Shown here: positions 1 to 9,285 of the stretch, piece after piece
How the letters are laid out: each line of letters begins with the position of its first letter
Numbering within the stretch: the stretch's first letter is position 1
Assembly: GCF_005871205.1 (NCBI RefSeq)
Contig: NZ_SWKM01000013.1
Coordinates: 248,001-312,000, forward strand
Direction: 5' to 3'
DNA: 64,000 bases
Source: Marinobacter alexandrii
GTDB taxonomy: Bacteria; Pseudomonadota; Gammaproteobacteria; Pseudomonadales; Oleiphilaceae
The notes under the pieces: generated by a model
What the model was told of the DNA's origin: nothing
The model's input: the letters and a program-made list of their open reading frames with translations, nothing else
The model's database searches: none
Made by a program: the position numbers and the translations under genes

Positions 1-99
1 GACCTGAACAAACTGGTCACCACCGGTAACTGGATCAGTGGCCAGCTGCACCGCCACAACGGCTCCAAGGTGGGCCAGGCTCTCGGCGGTCAGCGCTAA
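1..99 (+). CDS. liuE: Hydroxymethylglutaryl-CoA lyase, C-terminal end (partial)
   Basis: Only the last 32 codons are inside the window, ending at TAA (97-99). The translation runs DLNKLVTTGNWISGQL and ends GSKVGQAL-GGQR, which matches the C-terminus typical of bacterial HMG-CoA lyases, the enzyme that splits HMG-CoA to acetyl-CoA and acetoacetate at the end of leucine catabolism. The catalytic TIM barrel lies to the left of the window. The identification rests on this tail plus the following acyl-CoA ligase, an arrangement fitting a liu-type operon. Confidence 0.7.
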   Translation, partial: DLNKLVTTGNWISGQLHRHNGSKVGQALGGQR

Positions 100-117
100 C
101 ACGACAAAGGACGTGAC

Positions 118-696
118 ATGAACCCGAACAAAAACGTAGTAGCCCTGGATCTCCCGATTCCTGACGTTGCGGACTTACCCGAGGACACCCAGAAGTATTT
201 CGAAATCTGCCAGGAAAAGCTGGGCATGATTCCGAACGTGCTGACGGCCTACAGCCAGAACCTCAAGCAGCTCGAAGGCTTCACCCGCCTGTACAACGAG
301 CTGATGCTGGGCGAAGGCGAGCTCAGCAAGCTGGAACGGGAAATGATCGCGGTGGTGGTTTCCTCTGAGAACAAGTGCTTCTACTGCCTCGTGGCCCATG
401 GCGCCGCCGTACGCGTGCTCAGCGGCGATCCGATGCTGGGCGAGCACCTGGTGATGAACTACCGCAGCGCCCGCCTGGATAAGCGCCAGCGCGCCATGCT
501 GGATTTCGCCTCGCACCTGACCCGCTCACCGGCAACGGTCACTGAAGAGCACACTCAGGCCCTGCGGGACGCTGGCTTCAGCGACCGCGCCATCTGGGAC
601 ATCAGCAACCTGATCGGCTTCTACAACATGTCCAATCGCGTGGCTATTGCCAGCGATATGCAACCAAACACTGAATATCACAGCCAGAGTCGCTAG
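118..696 (+). CDS. Peroxidase-related AhpD/CMD-like protein
   Basis: This 192-aa protein belongs to the carboxymuconolactone decarboxylase/AhpD-like superfamily, in the group usually annotated as uncharacterised peroxidase-related enzymes. The diagnostic feature is CFYCLVAHG near residues 88-96, a Cys-x-x-Cys-x-x-x-His site as in AhpD, where the cysteines carry peroxidatic or disulfide redox chemistry. The ATG lies 18 nt after the stop of the HMG-CoA lyase, so the two are probably one transcript. The fold suggests oxidative defence or a CoA/quinone-linked redox role; the substrate is not known from sequence. Confidence 0.8.
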   Translation: MNPNKNVVALDLPIPDVADLPEDTQKYFEICQEKLGMIPNVLTAYSQNLKQLEGFTRLYNELMLGEGELSKLEREMIAVVVSSENKCFYCLVAHGAAVRVLSGDPMLGEHLVMNYRSARLDKRQRAMLDFASHLTRSPATVTEEHTQALRDAGFSDRAIWDISNLIGFYNMSNRVAIASDMQPNTEYHSQSR

Positions 697-749
697 CAGG
701 ATCACCGCCCTGCTCGCCCTCGACTACAAAAACAACGGAGGCAGAGATA

Positions 750-2462
750 ATGAGCAAGACTCTTCCAAGTTACTATCCAAGTTACTATCCAAGTTATTCG
801 AGCGGCACTTCTGAAACGCCGCTGCTGGGCATGACCATTGGCGAGATGCTGGACCGCACCGCCGAGAAGTACCCTGACACCGAAGCTCTGGTGTGCCTGC
901 ACCAGGACATCCGCTGGACCTACAAAGAGTTCGTCGGAAAAGTAAACGAAGCCGCCCGCGCCTTTATGGCCATCGGCGTGAAGCGTGGCGACCGGGTCGG
1001 CATCTGGTCACCCAACCGTTACGAGTGGACCGTTACCCAGTTTGCCACCGCCAAAGTCGGCGCCATCCTGGTGAACATCAACCCGGCCTACGGCATGCAC
1101 GAGCTGGAATACGCCATGAACCTGGCGGGCATCAGCGTGCTGGTCACCGCCGACCGCTTCAAGGCCTCCGATTACCGGAAAACCCTGTACGACCTGGCCC
1201 CCGAACTGAAAACCTGCCAGCCCGGCGAGACCAAAGCCCGTCGCCTGCAGGACCTGCGGGCCGTGATCAATCTGGATACCGACAAGCACGACGGCATGTG
1301 GACCTGGAACGAGTTCGTGCAGCTGTCCAGCAAGGTCAGCCAGGACGAGCTGGACAAGGCTCAAGGCCAGCTCCAGTTCGACGACCCGATCAACATCCAG
1401 TTCACCTCCGGCACCACAGGCAACCCCAAGGGCGCTACCCTCACCCACCACAACATCCTGAACAACGGGTACTTTGTGGCCGAGAGCCAGCGTTTCACCG
1501 AGAAAGACCGGCTGGTGATTCCAGTGCCCCTGTACCACTGCTTTGGCATGGTGATGGGCAACCTGGGCTGCATTACCCACGGCGCCACCATGATCTACGC
1601 CGATGAAGGCTTCGAGCCCAAGTCCGTGCTACAGGCCGTGCATCAGGAAAAGGCCACCGCCCTCTACGGCGTGCCCACCATGTTCATTGCCGAGCTGGCC
1701 GATCCGGAGTTTGAGACATATGACCTCTCAACCCTGCGCACCGGCATCATGGCCGGCTCCATCTGCCCGGCCGAGGTGATGAAGAAGGTCAACGGCAAGA
1801 TGAACATGAAAGAAGTTCAGATTGCCTACGGCATGACCGAGACCAGCCCCGTCTCCACCCAGACCAGCTCCCTCGACCCGTTCGAGAAACAGGTCACCAC
1901 CGTGGGCCGCACCCAGCCCCACCTGGAAACCAAGATTGTGGACCCGGGCTCCGGCAACGTAGTGCCGCGCGGCGAAATCGGCGAGTTGTGCACCCGGGGC
2001 TACAGCGTGATGCTGAAGTACTGGAACAACGACGAGAAAACCCAGGAAGCCATCGATAACGCCGGCTGGATGCACACCGGCGACCTGGCCACCATGGACG
2101 AGGACGGCTACATCCAGATCGTGGGCCGGATCAAGGACATGGTTATCCGGGGCGGTGAGAACATCTACCCGAAAGAGATCGAAGAGTTCCTGTACACCCA
2201 TCCCTCCATCGAGGAAGTTCAGGTGACCGGCATTCCCGATGAGAAGTACGGCGAGGAACTGATCGCCTGGGTGAAACTGCGCCCGGAAGCCGACCCCGTG
2301 GATTCGGACGGCCTGATCGAGTTCTGCAAGGGCCAGATCGCCCACTTCAAGATCCCGAAGAACTACAAGTTCGTGGACGAATTCCCAATGACCGTCACCG
2401 GGAAGATCCAGAAGTTCAAGATGAGGGAGATTTCTATTGAGGAGATGGGGTTGAAGAAGTAA
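750..2462 (+). CDS. AMP-binding acyl-CoA synthetase
   Basis: A 570-aa ANL-superfamily adenylating enzyme that would activate a carboxylic acid to its CoA thioester through an acyl-AMP. The P-loop [11 protein letters not shown] lies at about residues 217-227, followed by YGMTETSP and the C-terminal [16 protein letters not shown] hinge, and the catalytic Lys lies in [11 protein letters not shown] near the end. Length and motifs fit fatty or branched short-chain acyl-CoA ligases found with liu genes. The start has a GGAGG site 10 nt upstream. The N-terminus carries a PSYY tandem repeat encoded by 12-bp DNA repeats (765-800). The true substrate cannot be read from sequence. Confidence 0.88.
   Translation: MSKTLPSYYPSYYPSYSSGTSETPLLGMTIGEMLDRTAEKYPDTEALVCLHQDIRWTYKEFVGKVNEAARAFMAIGVKRGDRVGIWSPNRYEWTVTQFATAKVGAILVNINPAYGMHELEYAMNLAGISVLVTADRFKASDYRKTLYDLAPELKTCQPGETKARRLQDLRAVINLDTDKHDGMWTWNEFVQLSSKVSQDELDKAQGQLQFDDPINIQFTSGTTGNPKGATLTHHNILNNGYFVAESQRFTEKDRLVIPVPLYHCFGMVMGNLGCITHGATMIYADEGFEPKSVLQAVHQEKATALYGVPTMFIAELADPEFETYDLSTLRTGIMAGSICPAEVMKKVNGKMNMKEVQIAYGMTETSPVSTQTSSLDPFEKQVTTVGRTQPHLETKIVDPGSGNVVPRGEIGELCTRGYSVMLKYWNNDEKTQEAIDNAGWMHTGDLATMDEDGYIQIVGRIKDMVIRGGENIYPKEIEEFLYTHPSIEEVQVTGIPDEKYGEELIAWVKLRPEADPVDSDGLIEFCKGQIAHFKIPKNYKFVDEFPMTVTGKIQKFKMREISIEEMGLKK
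765..800 (+). repeat. In-frame 12-bp tandem repeat, about 2.7 copies
   Basis: The unit CCAAGTTACTAT occurs at 765-776 and 777-788, and a partial third copy follows (789-797). It encodes PSYY repeats at the extreme N-terminus of the acyl-CoA synthetase. Because the unit is a multiple of three, copy changes would lengthen or shorten the leader without a frameshift. Confidence 0.9.
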
Positions 2463-2765
2463 GCCCTACCCCTTTCCCGTGAAAACCATCAAACCCCGGC
2501 AGCTTGTCGGGGTTTGTTGTTTGTGTACTCAGCGTCTACCCTCCTAGAGAGATTAGGATCATTGGGCGCGCTTCGTTGTTGCGTAGTGATATTACCGGGG
2601 TGCCGACTAGCGTTTTTGCAGGCCGATGATTTTTTCTATGTTTTCTTGTGATCAGCTCAAAGTAGGACTGTGATAGTGAAACGGTCAGATTTTTGTTGTG
2701 AATTTGGCCTCTATCTAATTGCTGTTAAAACTCCATACTCATTAGTGCAAAAGACAGGAGATTAT
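2463..2765. other. Gene-free stretch entering the accessory island
   Basis: Apart from the terminator at 2491-2515, no gene is supported here. The GC content drops after about 2600, where the conserved core ends and the island begins. An in-frame upstream extension of the next gene exists from 2670, but it lacks a ribosome binding site and has poor codon use, so I do not count it as coding. Confidence 0.6.
2491..2515 (+). terminator. Hairpin terminator after acyl-CoA synthetase
   Basis: AAACCCCG and CGGGGTTT form the arms of a stem around a short loop, and the stem is followed by a T-rich stretch (GTTGTTTG). It sits 29 nt after the ligase stop codon and would end the liu-type transcript before the accessory island. 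Confidence 0.75.
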
Positions 2766-3074
2766 ATGAGTACTGTAAAAATCGGCTCGGATGAACGCCC
2801 ATTAGGAGAAGCAGATGCACAGTGGATAAATCAACAAATTAATCGCAGACGTGATGACGGCGAAGATGTCTGTGTTATTGTACGGATTAATGAACCTGGA
2901 GTAGATGTAACCCTCGCTACTCCAAGTTGTGGAGGTGGAGGTGGTGGTGGTCGTAAAGCAAATGACCAAGAATCCGCCGTCCTTAGTTTGTGGACGGACA
3001 GAGGAATGAATCAAACCGACTTCAATGGCGGAAGTTTGGTTGCTTTCTTGTCCCAGTTGGATCGTCTCCTATAA
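2766..3074 (+). CDS. Small protein with a Cys-Gly7 run, function unknown
   Basis: A 102-aa soluble protein. I chose the ATG at 2766 because ACAGGAG lies 5 nt upstream; a longer reading from 2670 lacks such a signal. The sequence has a charged N-terminal half (WINQQINRRRDDGEDV), a central run of one Cys and seven Gly (about residues 53-60), then a short acidic/aromatic tail ending in LDRLL. No signal peptide or membrane segment is visible. The style recalls a conserved hypothetical family, but I cannot name one or give a function. It lies upstream of an IS1182-type transposase inside an AT-rich island. Confidence 0.65.
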   Translation: MSTVKIGSDERPLGEADAQWINQQINRRRDDGEDVCVIVRINEPGVDVTLATPSCGGGGGGGRKANDQESAVLSLWTDRGMNQTDFNGGSLVAFLSQLDRLL

Positions 3075-3076
3075 GC

Positions 3077-3164
3077 TTTAAACAATCGGTCATTGGACGC
3101 CGAAAGGGTACCGCTTTTGGTTCCTTGAGCTGGCGCTTCCGCGCCGGTTACCTGGGCGTTGAGG
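3077..3164. other. attC-like imperfect palindrome (candidate recombination site)
   Basis: Just after the small gene's stop codon, TTTAAAC (3077-3083) and GTTGAGG (3158-3164) sit as outer boxes. Reading inward, both arms share AAC, then GGT, GG and CGC blocks with a single unpaired A in the left arm. The middle holds a GGCGC-TTCC-GCGCC hairpin (3132-3145). Outer AAC/GTT boxes, bulged inner arms and closeness to a stop codon are integron attC hallmarks, but the consensus match is imperfect and no integrase is in the window. It may instead belong to the flank of the IS. Confidence 0.35.
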
Positions 3165-3179
3165 CTGTAGCCCCCCCCC

Positions 3180-4916
3180 CCGAAATTCCCTTTCGGTTTG
3201 GTAGGATCAGGCAAACGGACAAGGAGTCGTCGGCATGCCCCGCTTCAAGCATTACAACTACGACCAGAGCGCCATGGTCGTGATCAACTACCAGGAACAG
3301 TTTCAACCCGGCACCTTTGAACACGAAGTGCACTACCTGATCGAACACAAGCTGGACCTGTCAGTTTTCCATCCCAAATACCGCAACGAAGACACGGGCC
3401 GGTTGGCGTACGATCCGGCCATCCTTCTGAAGATCATCCTGTTTGCCTATTCAAAGGGCGTCACCTCCAGCCGTGAGATGCAGTGGTGCTGCGAGACCAA
3501 CATTATTTTCAAGGCACTGTCCGGCGATATCGTTCCCCACTTCACCACCCTGGCGAAGTTCGTCAGCAGGCATGCCGAGGAAATCGAAGAGCTATTCGAG
3601 CAGGTACTGTTGGTCTGTCAGGAACAAGGCCTGCTGGGTAACGAACTCTTTGCCATCGACGGCTGCAAGATGCCCTCGAATGCCGCCAAGGAATGGTCCG
3701 GCACGTTCAAGGAACTGGAAGAGAAACGGAAGAAGTTGCGACGACTGATCCGCCACCACTTGAAGGAGCACCACGAGCGGGACGAGGCGGAAACCGAAGC
3801 CGAACTGGACCGGGACATTCGCCGGGCAAAGACGGCCCTCTCCCTGGACGAATCCCTGAAGAAAGTGGACCGCTTCCTAAAGACGAACCGCCCAAGGATG
3901 GGCCGGGGGAAGCGGAACAAGGAAGTGAAGAGCAACATCACCGATAACGAAAGCGCCAAGATGACCACCAGCAAGGGCACGATCCAGGGCTATAACGGCG
4001 TGGCCACCGTGGACAAGAAACACCAGATCATTATTGATGCTCAGGCCTTTGGCGAAGGCCAGGAACACCACACCTTGCAACCGGTGCTGGAAACGGTCGA
4101 AGCCCGATTCAGGAAACTGGGTATTGCTGAAAGCATCTATCAGCAAGGCACCGTCATCACTGCTGATACCGGCTTCGCCAACGAAGCCAACATGAAATAC
4201 CTGCACGAACGGCAGATCAACGGCTACGTGCCGGACAACCGATTCCGCAGCCGGGACCCGAAGTTCCAGAATCAGAAAGACAAGTACGGAAAACGCCGTC
4301 AGAACCAGCCAGGCACAGACTGGAAAAACATCATCCCGGCCAGCGAATTCCAGTTCGATCCAGTGAACCTGACCTGCATCTGCCCAGCGGGCGAAAGCCT
4401 GAAATACCATGCAACCCGCACGGACCAAAACGGCCAAAGCCGGGCCTACTTCCAGGGACGTCTGATGCAGTGCCGGAACTGTCCAAAGAAACATCAGTGC
4501 ATGCAGAACCCGGAGGCTGCCAACCACCGGAAGGGTAAAGGCCGACAGGTTTCGTTCACCCTCGAGAACAAGCGCCTGCCTAATTACACCGACTGGATGA
4601 AGCACCGCGTCGACAGCCAAAAGGGCAAAGAGATTTATAGTCACCGGATGTCGGTGGTGGAGCCGGTGTTCGGCAACATTGGCACCAACAAACGGCTGAA
4701 CCGGTTCAGCCTGCGGGGCCGGAAAAAGGTCCAGGGCCAGTGGCAGCTATACTGCCTGGTGCACAACATTGAGAAGCTGGCGAATTATGGGCGGTTAGCC
4801 GCGTGATACAGGAATCAGAAGACTGGAAATGTGGCTCTTGGGTGCCAGCAATACCGGCACTGGAAGCGGCAAGGAGTCGAAATGACGTGCTGAACACTGA
4901 AAATAGGAATCATCGG
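3180..4916 (+). mobile_element. IS1182-family insertion sequence (ends approximate)
   Basis: The transposase gene at 3235-4806 defines the element. Candidate terminal inverted repeats are CCGAAATTCCCTTT on the left (from 3180) and, on the complement of the right side, CCGATGATTCCTATTTT (ending at 4916); they match imperfectly with one gap. The resulting 1.74 kb is a normal length for this family. The octamer ATCGGTCA occurs at 3084-3091 and again at 4912-4919, which may be a relic of insertion. The boundaries are an inference. Confidence 0.5.
3235..4806 (+). CDS. IS1182-family transposase (DDE)
   Basis: A complete 523-aa transposase with the IS1182 layout: an N-terminal DUF772-like domain (residues about 40-120, with FAYSKGVTSSREM), a coiled, charged linker (150-220) and a C-terminal DDE nuclease domain. 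Likely catalytic acids are the Asp in AIDGCKM (about 141), the Asp in ADTGFANE (about 309) and the Glu in VVEPVFGN (about 474). A Cys-rich patch (CICPAG, CRNCPKKHQC) before the last motif is typical of the family. AAGGAG lies 8 nt before the ATG. The frame is intact, so the element may still be active. Confidence 0.95.
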   Translation: MPRFKHYNYDQSAMVVINYQEQFQPGTFEHEVHYLIEHKLDLSVFHPKYRNEDTGRLAYDPAILLKIILFAYSKGVTSSREMQWCCETNIIFKALSGDIVPHFTTLAKFVSRHAEEIEELFEQVLLVCQEQGLLGNELFAIDGCKMPSNAAKEWSGTFKELEEKRKKLRRLIRHHLKEHHERDEAETEAELDRDIRRAKTALSLDESLKKVDRFLKTNRPRMGRGKRNKEVKSNITDNESAKMTTSKGTIQGYNGVATVDKKHQIIIDAQAFGEGQEHHTLQPVLETVEARFRKLGIAESIYQQGTVITADTGFANEANMKYLHERQINGYVPDNRFRSRDPKFQNQKDKYGKRRQNQPGTDWKNIIPASEFQFDPVNLTCICPAGESLKYHATRTDQNGQSRAYFQGRLMQCRNCPKKHQCMQNPEAANHRKGKGRQVSFTLENKRLPNYTDWMKHRVDSQKGKEIYSHRMSVVEPVFGNIGTNKRLNRFSLRGRKKVQGQWQLYCLVHNIEKLANYGRLAA

Positions 4917-5015
4917 TCAGTTGATGGCCGCGACAAATGATTTTAAGAACCAGGCGCTGGGAACGGCTCAAAATCGGATTTTCTACAGCCTCGTTGTGAA
5001 ATTTAGGTGGAATCT

Positions 5016-5696
5016 ATGGAAGATCTTCCAGAAAAAGAATGGAAAGACTATGGGCACGATTCAGTTAAGGCTGGACTTAGCGTTGTGCCACTTTTGGGAG
5101 GGGCTTTAGCGACGGCATTCGAAACAGTGTTTTCTTCTCCGATAGATAAAAGGAAAAAGGTTTGGCTGAAAGAGCTGGCTTCCACAGTAGATGAGTTGTG
5201 CGAAAAAATTGAAGGACTTTCTCCAGAAAAGCTTTCTCAGAATGACTTGTTTGTTTCTGCTTACTTACAGGCATCTAACATTGCTATTCGAACACACCAA
5301 GAAAGTAAGCTTCAAGCTTTGAGGGCTGCAGTAAAGAATACTGTTTTATTTGAAAAATATGACGAATCCAAAAAACTAATATTCATCCGAATCATTGATG
5401 AAATGACTCCACTTCACTTTAAAGTTCTTGATTTTCTGTCAGGGCCGGAAAAATACATTAAAGCTCTAGATGAAAAACAAGGCCCCAATGTTTCTACACA
5501 CTGGGGTAGCTTAGGTCAGGTGTGGGATAAAACGTTCAATGACGTGAAGTCATCAGACCCTTTGGTAGACCTTGTGATTTCTGATTTACATCGATTCGGC
5601 TTCATATATATAGATCAATTTCACAAGGCTAGTACTCACTCGGTTACCACTAGCACAGGTCGGGAGTTTATCGAATTTGTAAGTGATAACTCATAA
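5016..5696 (+). CDS. Unrecognised protein with a Gly-rich hydrophobic segment
   Basis: A 226-aa protein; ATG 5016 is preceded by AGGTGG at 5005-5010, and a GTG at 5007 is an alternative. Residues 21-39 form a glycine/alanine-rich hydrophobic stretch (LSVVPLLGGALATAF), then a charged helix with the pattern SSPIDKRKKVWLKEL, then mainly helical sequence to a C-terminal part rich in Ser/Thr. The layout, one membrane-active segment ahead of a helical domain, suggests a membrane-associating effector or sensor, but this is inference. Codon use is clearly AT-richer than the core genes, a sign of transfer. It stands alone between the IS and an attC-like palindrome. Confidence 0.7.
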   Translation: MEDLPEKEWKDYGHDSVKAGLSVVPLLGGALATAFETVFSSPIDKRKKVWLKELASTVDELCEKIEGLSPEKLSQNDLFVSAYLQASNIAIRTHQESKLQALRAAVKNTVLFEKYDESKKLIFIRIIDEMTPLHFKVLDFLSGPEKYIKALDEKQGPNVSTHWGSLGQVWDKTFNDVKSSDPLVDLVISDLHRFGFIYIDQFHKASTHSVTTSTGREFIEFVSDNS

Positions 5697-5765
5697 TCAG
5701 TAGCGCAAGCGGACCGATTTTCCGACGCGGTTGCGCCTCCAAACCGGCCGCTTCGAATGGCGTTA
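5687..5765. other. attC-like imperfect palindrome overlapping a stop codon
   Basis: TAAC at 5687-5690 pairs with GTTA at 5762-5765. Inside it AAGCGGACCG (5707-5716) pairs with CGGCCGCTT (5745-5753) except for one bulged A. The stop codon of the 226-aa gene lies within the left end. Size (79 bp), bulged stem and stop-codon overlap are as expected of an integron cassette attC site, although the outer boxes deviate from the consensus. The right box reads GGCGTTAAT, as does the element at 26539-26612. Confidence 0.35.
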
Positions 5766-6003
5766 ATATTCCTTAAAACCCCTTTACAATGTGATTGCTA
5801 AAATAAATACCTCACAGGCAATGCGTTATCAATACGGGGTCAGGGTCAAGAGGCCGGATTTTTCCAACTCTCGCTGGACCTAAGACGGGGGTAGGGTCAA
5901 CGCGGGTTGATGGCCAAACGGCACGCCTGAGCCAGACCACAGAAGAACTGACGGAGAGAATTTTGTCAGAATACGTTCGTGCAAACCACGTTGTGAGGTT
6001 AAC
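5697..6003. other. Gene-free stretch after the 226-aa gene
   Basis: The first 70 bp hold the attC-like element. Further on, GGGGTCAGGGTCAAG (5836-5850) resembles motifs that often flank RAYT-type transposase genes, and GGGTAGGGTCAACG follows 40 bp later; no transposase reading frame is present. Nothing else is supported. Confidence 0.45.
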
Positions 6004-7512
6004 TTGCTTCCCGAATACCCGCGCTCAGTTGGGGTTGAATTAATGAACGGGGACGATGCAAAGATAGGTCTGGACGACGGTGAGTTCCTGTTTCGCTTCA
6101 GGAGTGCAAAGGCGCTCTTGGATGACGACCATGAAAATGGGGGTTTTCAGGAGCTTGAAAAGCAGACGATCTATTTTGCCCGGCCGGAGGCACTCAATGA
6201 TCCCATGGAGGGGCTCAGCGATGCATTCTGGGATGGCGATCATGTGTTGTGGGAGAATCTTTTCCGGCACTATGCTCTCTCACTGATCTGGTATGCCCAC
6301 CAATGGCTGCTCTTGAAGCCAGAAGAGATCAGTCAGGCCAAAGTGAGTGCATGGGTCACCGAGATGGATCTTCCCACTGACTCCTTTCGGGCGCTCTACC
6401 AAGAGTTTTCCTCGGATTTCTGCGCCGAAATCGGAAGTACGGAGCTAGCCGGCATACTCGGTCGTCGGACGATACCGCTTCGACGCGAGCGCCTCACCAA
6501 TCTTTTGTCCCATATTCATCAAACGGCACTGTCTCACTTATTTCGAGTATTCAAGAAACATGGTCTCACCAAATTCGAGCTGCCTATCGCAGAATCTTGC
6601 GAGAGCCGGGTGAAGACTATTGTGTGCTGCTGGGAGGACATCGCATTCAAGCCTTCAACGGTCGATATGCCGGTCGAGGATCAGTTTGAGCTTGTGTCCA
6701 GCATCGGCAATAGGGTTAGCCATCAGTTGGAACTGGGAATGCTTACTCAGATCGATAACGTAGCCTGGGCTCGAAAGTCGATAGCACTCATGGCCTGCTT
6801 TCCCGAGATGTACGTCGATGCTTTCCTTCGAGATCTACACTTCACTCCATGGCGGGTTGCGTGCTTTAGTTGCAGATGCATAAACGCCTCAATGTGGGGA
6901 ACTTACGGATCCGAACACCGCGGGGCGGCGCTGGTTTTTCGAACTGAGCAGCGAGGAGGCAAACGTTTTTTCCGCGTTCAAGGAATGGTTGGAACTGGAG
7001 CTCCAGGAATTGAGCTTGAGGTACGCTCGGTTAACTATCGCAAGCGCCCACCAGCGCTCGACAGCTTCCTCGAAATTGGGATGCTGCCTATGAGAAAGCT
7101 AGAGAACACTTGGATGAAGTCAGCATATGGGACGCCCAGCGTACGTCTCCAAGAAATGATGAAAGACCTCGATGCTTGGCGCGCAAGTCACTGGAGGAAT
7201 GCCTCTGAACGCGCCACGTGGAAGCACCCTGATTGGGAGCACGAGGATGAACAACGTTTGATCGCCTCTACCGCGTTTTCCGATGACCCGGCACCAGAAC
7301 CATTGACTTATAAATTCTCGCAACTCGAAGGAATCGTTTTTGGAATGCGCATGAGTAGTGAGGACAAACTAAAAATCGTGAGTGTGATAGAAAGAAAGTG
7401 CCGCGCCGAGGGGCGTGCGGAGTTTCGATTTTTCCAAGCTTACTACTCACCATCGAAAGGCGATATGGATATAACCGAACTTGGATTACTCAAATTCAAG
7501 GGTGCGGATTGA
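6004..7512 (+). CDS. DUF2971-family protein
   Basis: A 502-aa protein if translation starts at TTG 6004, which has GAGG 5 nt upstream; an ATG at 6043 would give 489 aa but has a weaker site. DUF2971 features are visible: NDPMEGLSD near residue 64 and SMWGTYGSEHRGAALVF near residue 296, the conserved 'Trp-x-x-Tyr ... G' block of the family, followed by QLEGIVFGMRMS near the C-terminus. No signal or membrane segment is seen. The molecular function of DUF2971 is unsettled; members are frequent in islands with phage-defence genes. It ends 15 bp before the convergent deaminase gene. Confidence 0.8.
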   Translation: MLPEYPRSVGVELMNGDDAKIGLDDGEFLFRFRSAKALLDDDHENGGFQELEKQTIYFARPEALNDPMEGLSDAFWDGDHVLWENLFRHYALSLIWYAHQWLLLKPEEISQAKVSAWVTEMDLPTDSFRALYQEFSSDFCAEIGSTELAGILGRRTIPLRRERLTNLLSHIHQTALSHLFRVFKKHGLTKFELPIAESCESRVKTIVCCWEDIAFKPSTVDMPVEDQFELVSSIGNRVSHQLELGMLTQIDNVAWARKSIALMACFPEMYVDAFLRDLHFTPWRVACFSCRCINASMWGTYGSEHRGAALVFRTEQRGGKRFFRVQGMVGTGAPGIELEVRSVNYRKRPPALDSFLEIGMLPMRKLENTWMKSAYGTPSVRLQEMMKDLDAWRASHWRNASERATWKHPDWEHEDEQRLIASTAFSDDPAPEPLTYKFSQLEGIVFGMRMSSEDKLKIVSVIERKCRAEGRAEFRFFQAYYSPSKGDMDITELGLLKFKGAD

Positions 7513-7527
7513 AAAGGATGCGCGGCA

Positions 7528-8517
<990 letters not shown>

Positions 8518-8600
8518 TTAATTACGCTACCACAATACTCATAGCTCTCTGCACCGCTAACACCCCGTATTTAAATCCAACAAAATTCATTGACACCCGA

Positions 8601-8636
8601 TTAGCGGCTGTGATGTTATCACCGCTAACAATGTTA
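8601..8636. promoter_or_regulatory. Nested palindromes, likely TetR operator
   Basis: TTAGCGG (8601-8607) and CCGCTAA (8622-8628) are inverted repeats. Inside, GTGAT-gtt-ATCAC (8610-8622) is a second palindrome, and TAACAaTGTTA (8626-8636) is a third that overlaps the outer arm. They lie 30-65 bp before the TetR start codon. Autoregulation by the TetR protein is inferred. Confidence 0.6.
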
Positions 8637-8665
8637 CATCCGTTAACTTGACCTGCGGACCACTC

Positions 8666-9265
8666 ATGACCCGAACCGCTTCCTATCACCACGGTGATCT
8701 CCGCCAAGAGGCCAGCCTGCTGGCACTAGAGACGCTCCGTGAGCAAGGCGACACCGCCATCAGCTTGCGCGCGCTCGCCAAACAGCTTGGTGTCAGCGCA
8801 CCCGCCCTGTACCGACATTTCTCGGATCGGGAAAGCCTGCTGGCCGAGCTTGCCGTCACCGGCTTTGATGAGCTCCGGACCCGCCTGTTGGCGGTGGATC
8901 AGCAGGTGCCGCGCCGGGCGCTGATCGATATTGGCCTGGTCTATGTGGCGTTCGCCCAGGACGAGCCCAACCTTTACCGACTGATGTTCGGTGGCCGGGT
9001 GTTGCCGAAGGAGGCCCACCCTCACCTGGATAACGCCGGCCATGGTGCATTCCACGTTTTACAAGACACCATCGACCGGGCCCAACAGGCCGGTTACCTG
9101 AAACCCATGCCCCTGGCCCTGATGACCGCAGCGGCCTGGTCGCTGGTACACGGCCTGGCGCAATTGACCATCGATGGCCACCTGCCGGCGGCCAACGCGG
9201 AACCCATGCTGGCCGAGGGCGTTCTCAGCCTGCTGCTGGATGGTTCCCGCTCTGACCTGACATAA
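8666..9265 (+). CDS. TetR/AcrR-family regulator
   Basis: A 199-aa regulator. The N-terminal helix-turn-helix is clear (ISLRALAKQLGVSAPALYRHF, in pieces around residues 32-52), preceded by SYHHGDLR, the hallmark of the TetR subgroup with a WHG-type C-terminal ligand domain (LYRLMFGG and AAWSLVHGLA). I start it at ATG 8666; a TTG at 8648 is also in frame but gives no better fit. It lies 20 bp upstream of the FAD-dependent oxidoreductase gene and probably controls it, with the palindromes upstream as operator. Confidence 0.9.
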   Translation: MTRTASYHHGDLRQEASLLALETLREQGDTAISLRALAKQLGVSAPALYRHFSDRESLLAELAVTGFDELRTRLLAVDQQVPRRALIDIGLVYVAFAQDEPNLYRLMFGGRVLPKEAHPHLDNAGHGAFHVLQDTIDRAQQAGYLKPMPLALMTAAAWSLVHGLAQLTIDGHLPAANAEPMLAEGVLSLLLDGSRSDLT

Positions 9266-9285
9266 CAACACGAGGAAAACCTCAC

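Noticed and set aside
2670..2765. Longer N-terminus for the Cys-Gly7 protein
   Set aside because: No upstream ribosome binding site, and the extension has a different composition; the ATG at 2766 has a good site.
3100..3196. CCGAAAGGG/CCCTTTCGG pair as terminal inverted repeats of the IS
   Set aside because: Both copies are on the left side of the transposase gene, so they cannot be the two ends of the element.
4921..5109. 62-codon frame in front of the 226-aa gene
   Set aside because: It overlaps the real gene out of frame, lacks a Shine-Dalgarno site and has no recognisable motif.
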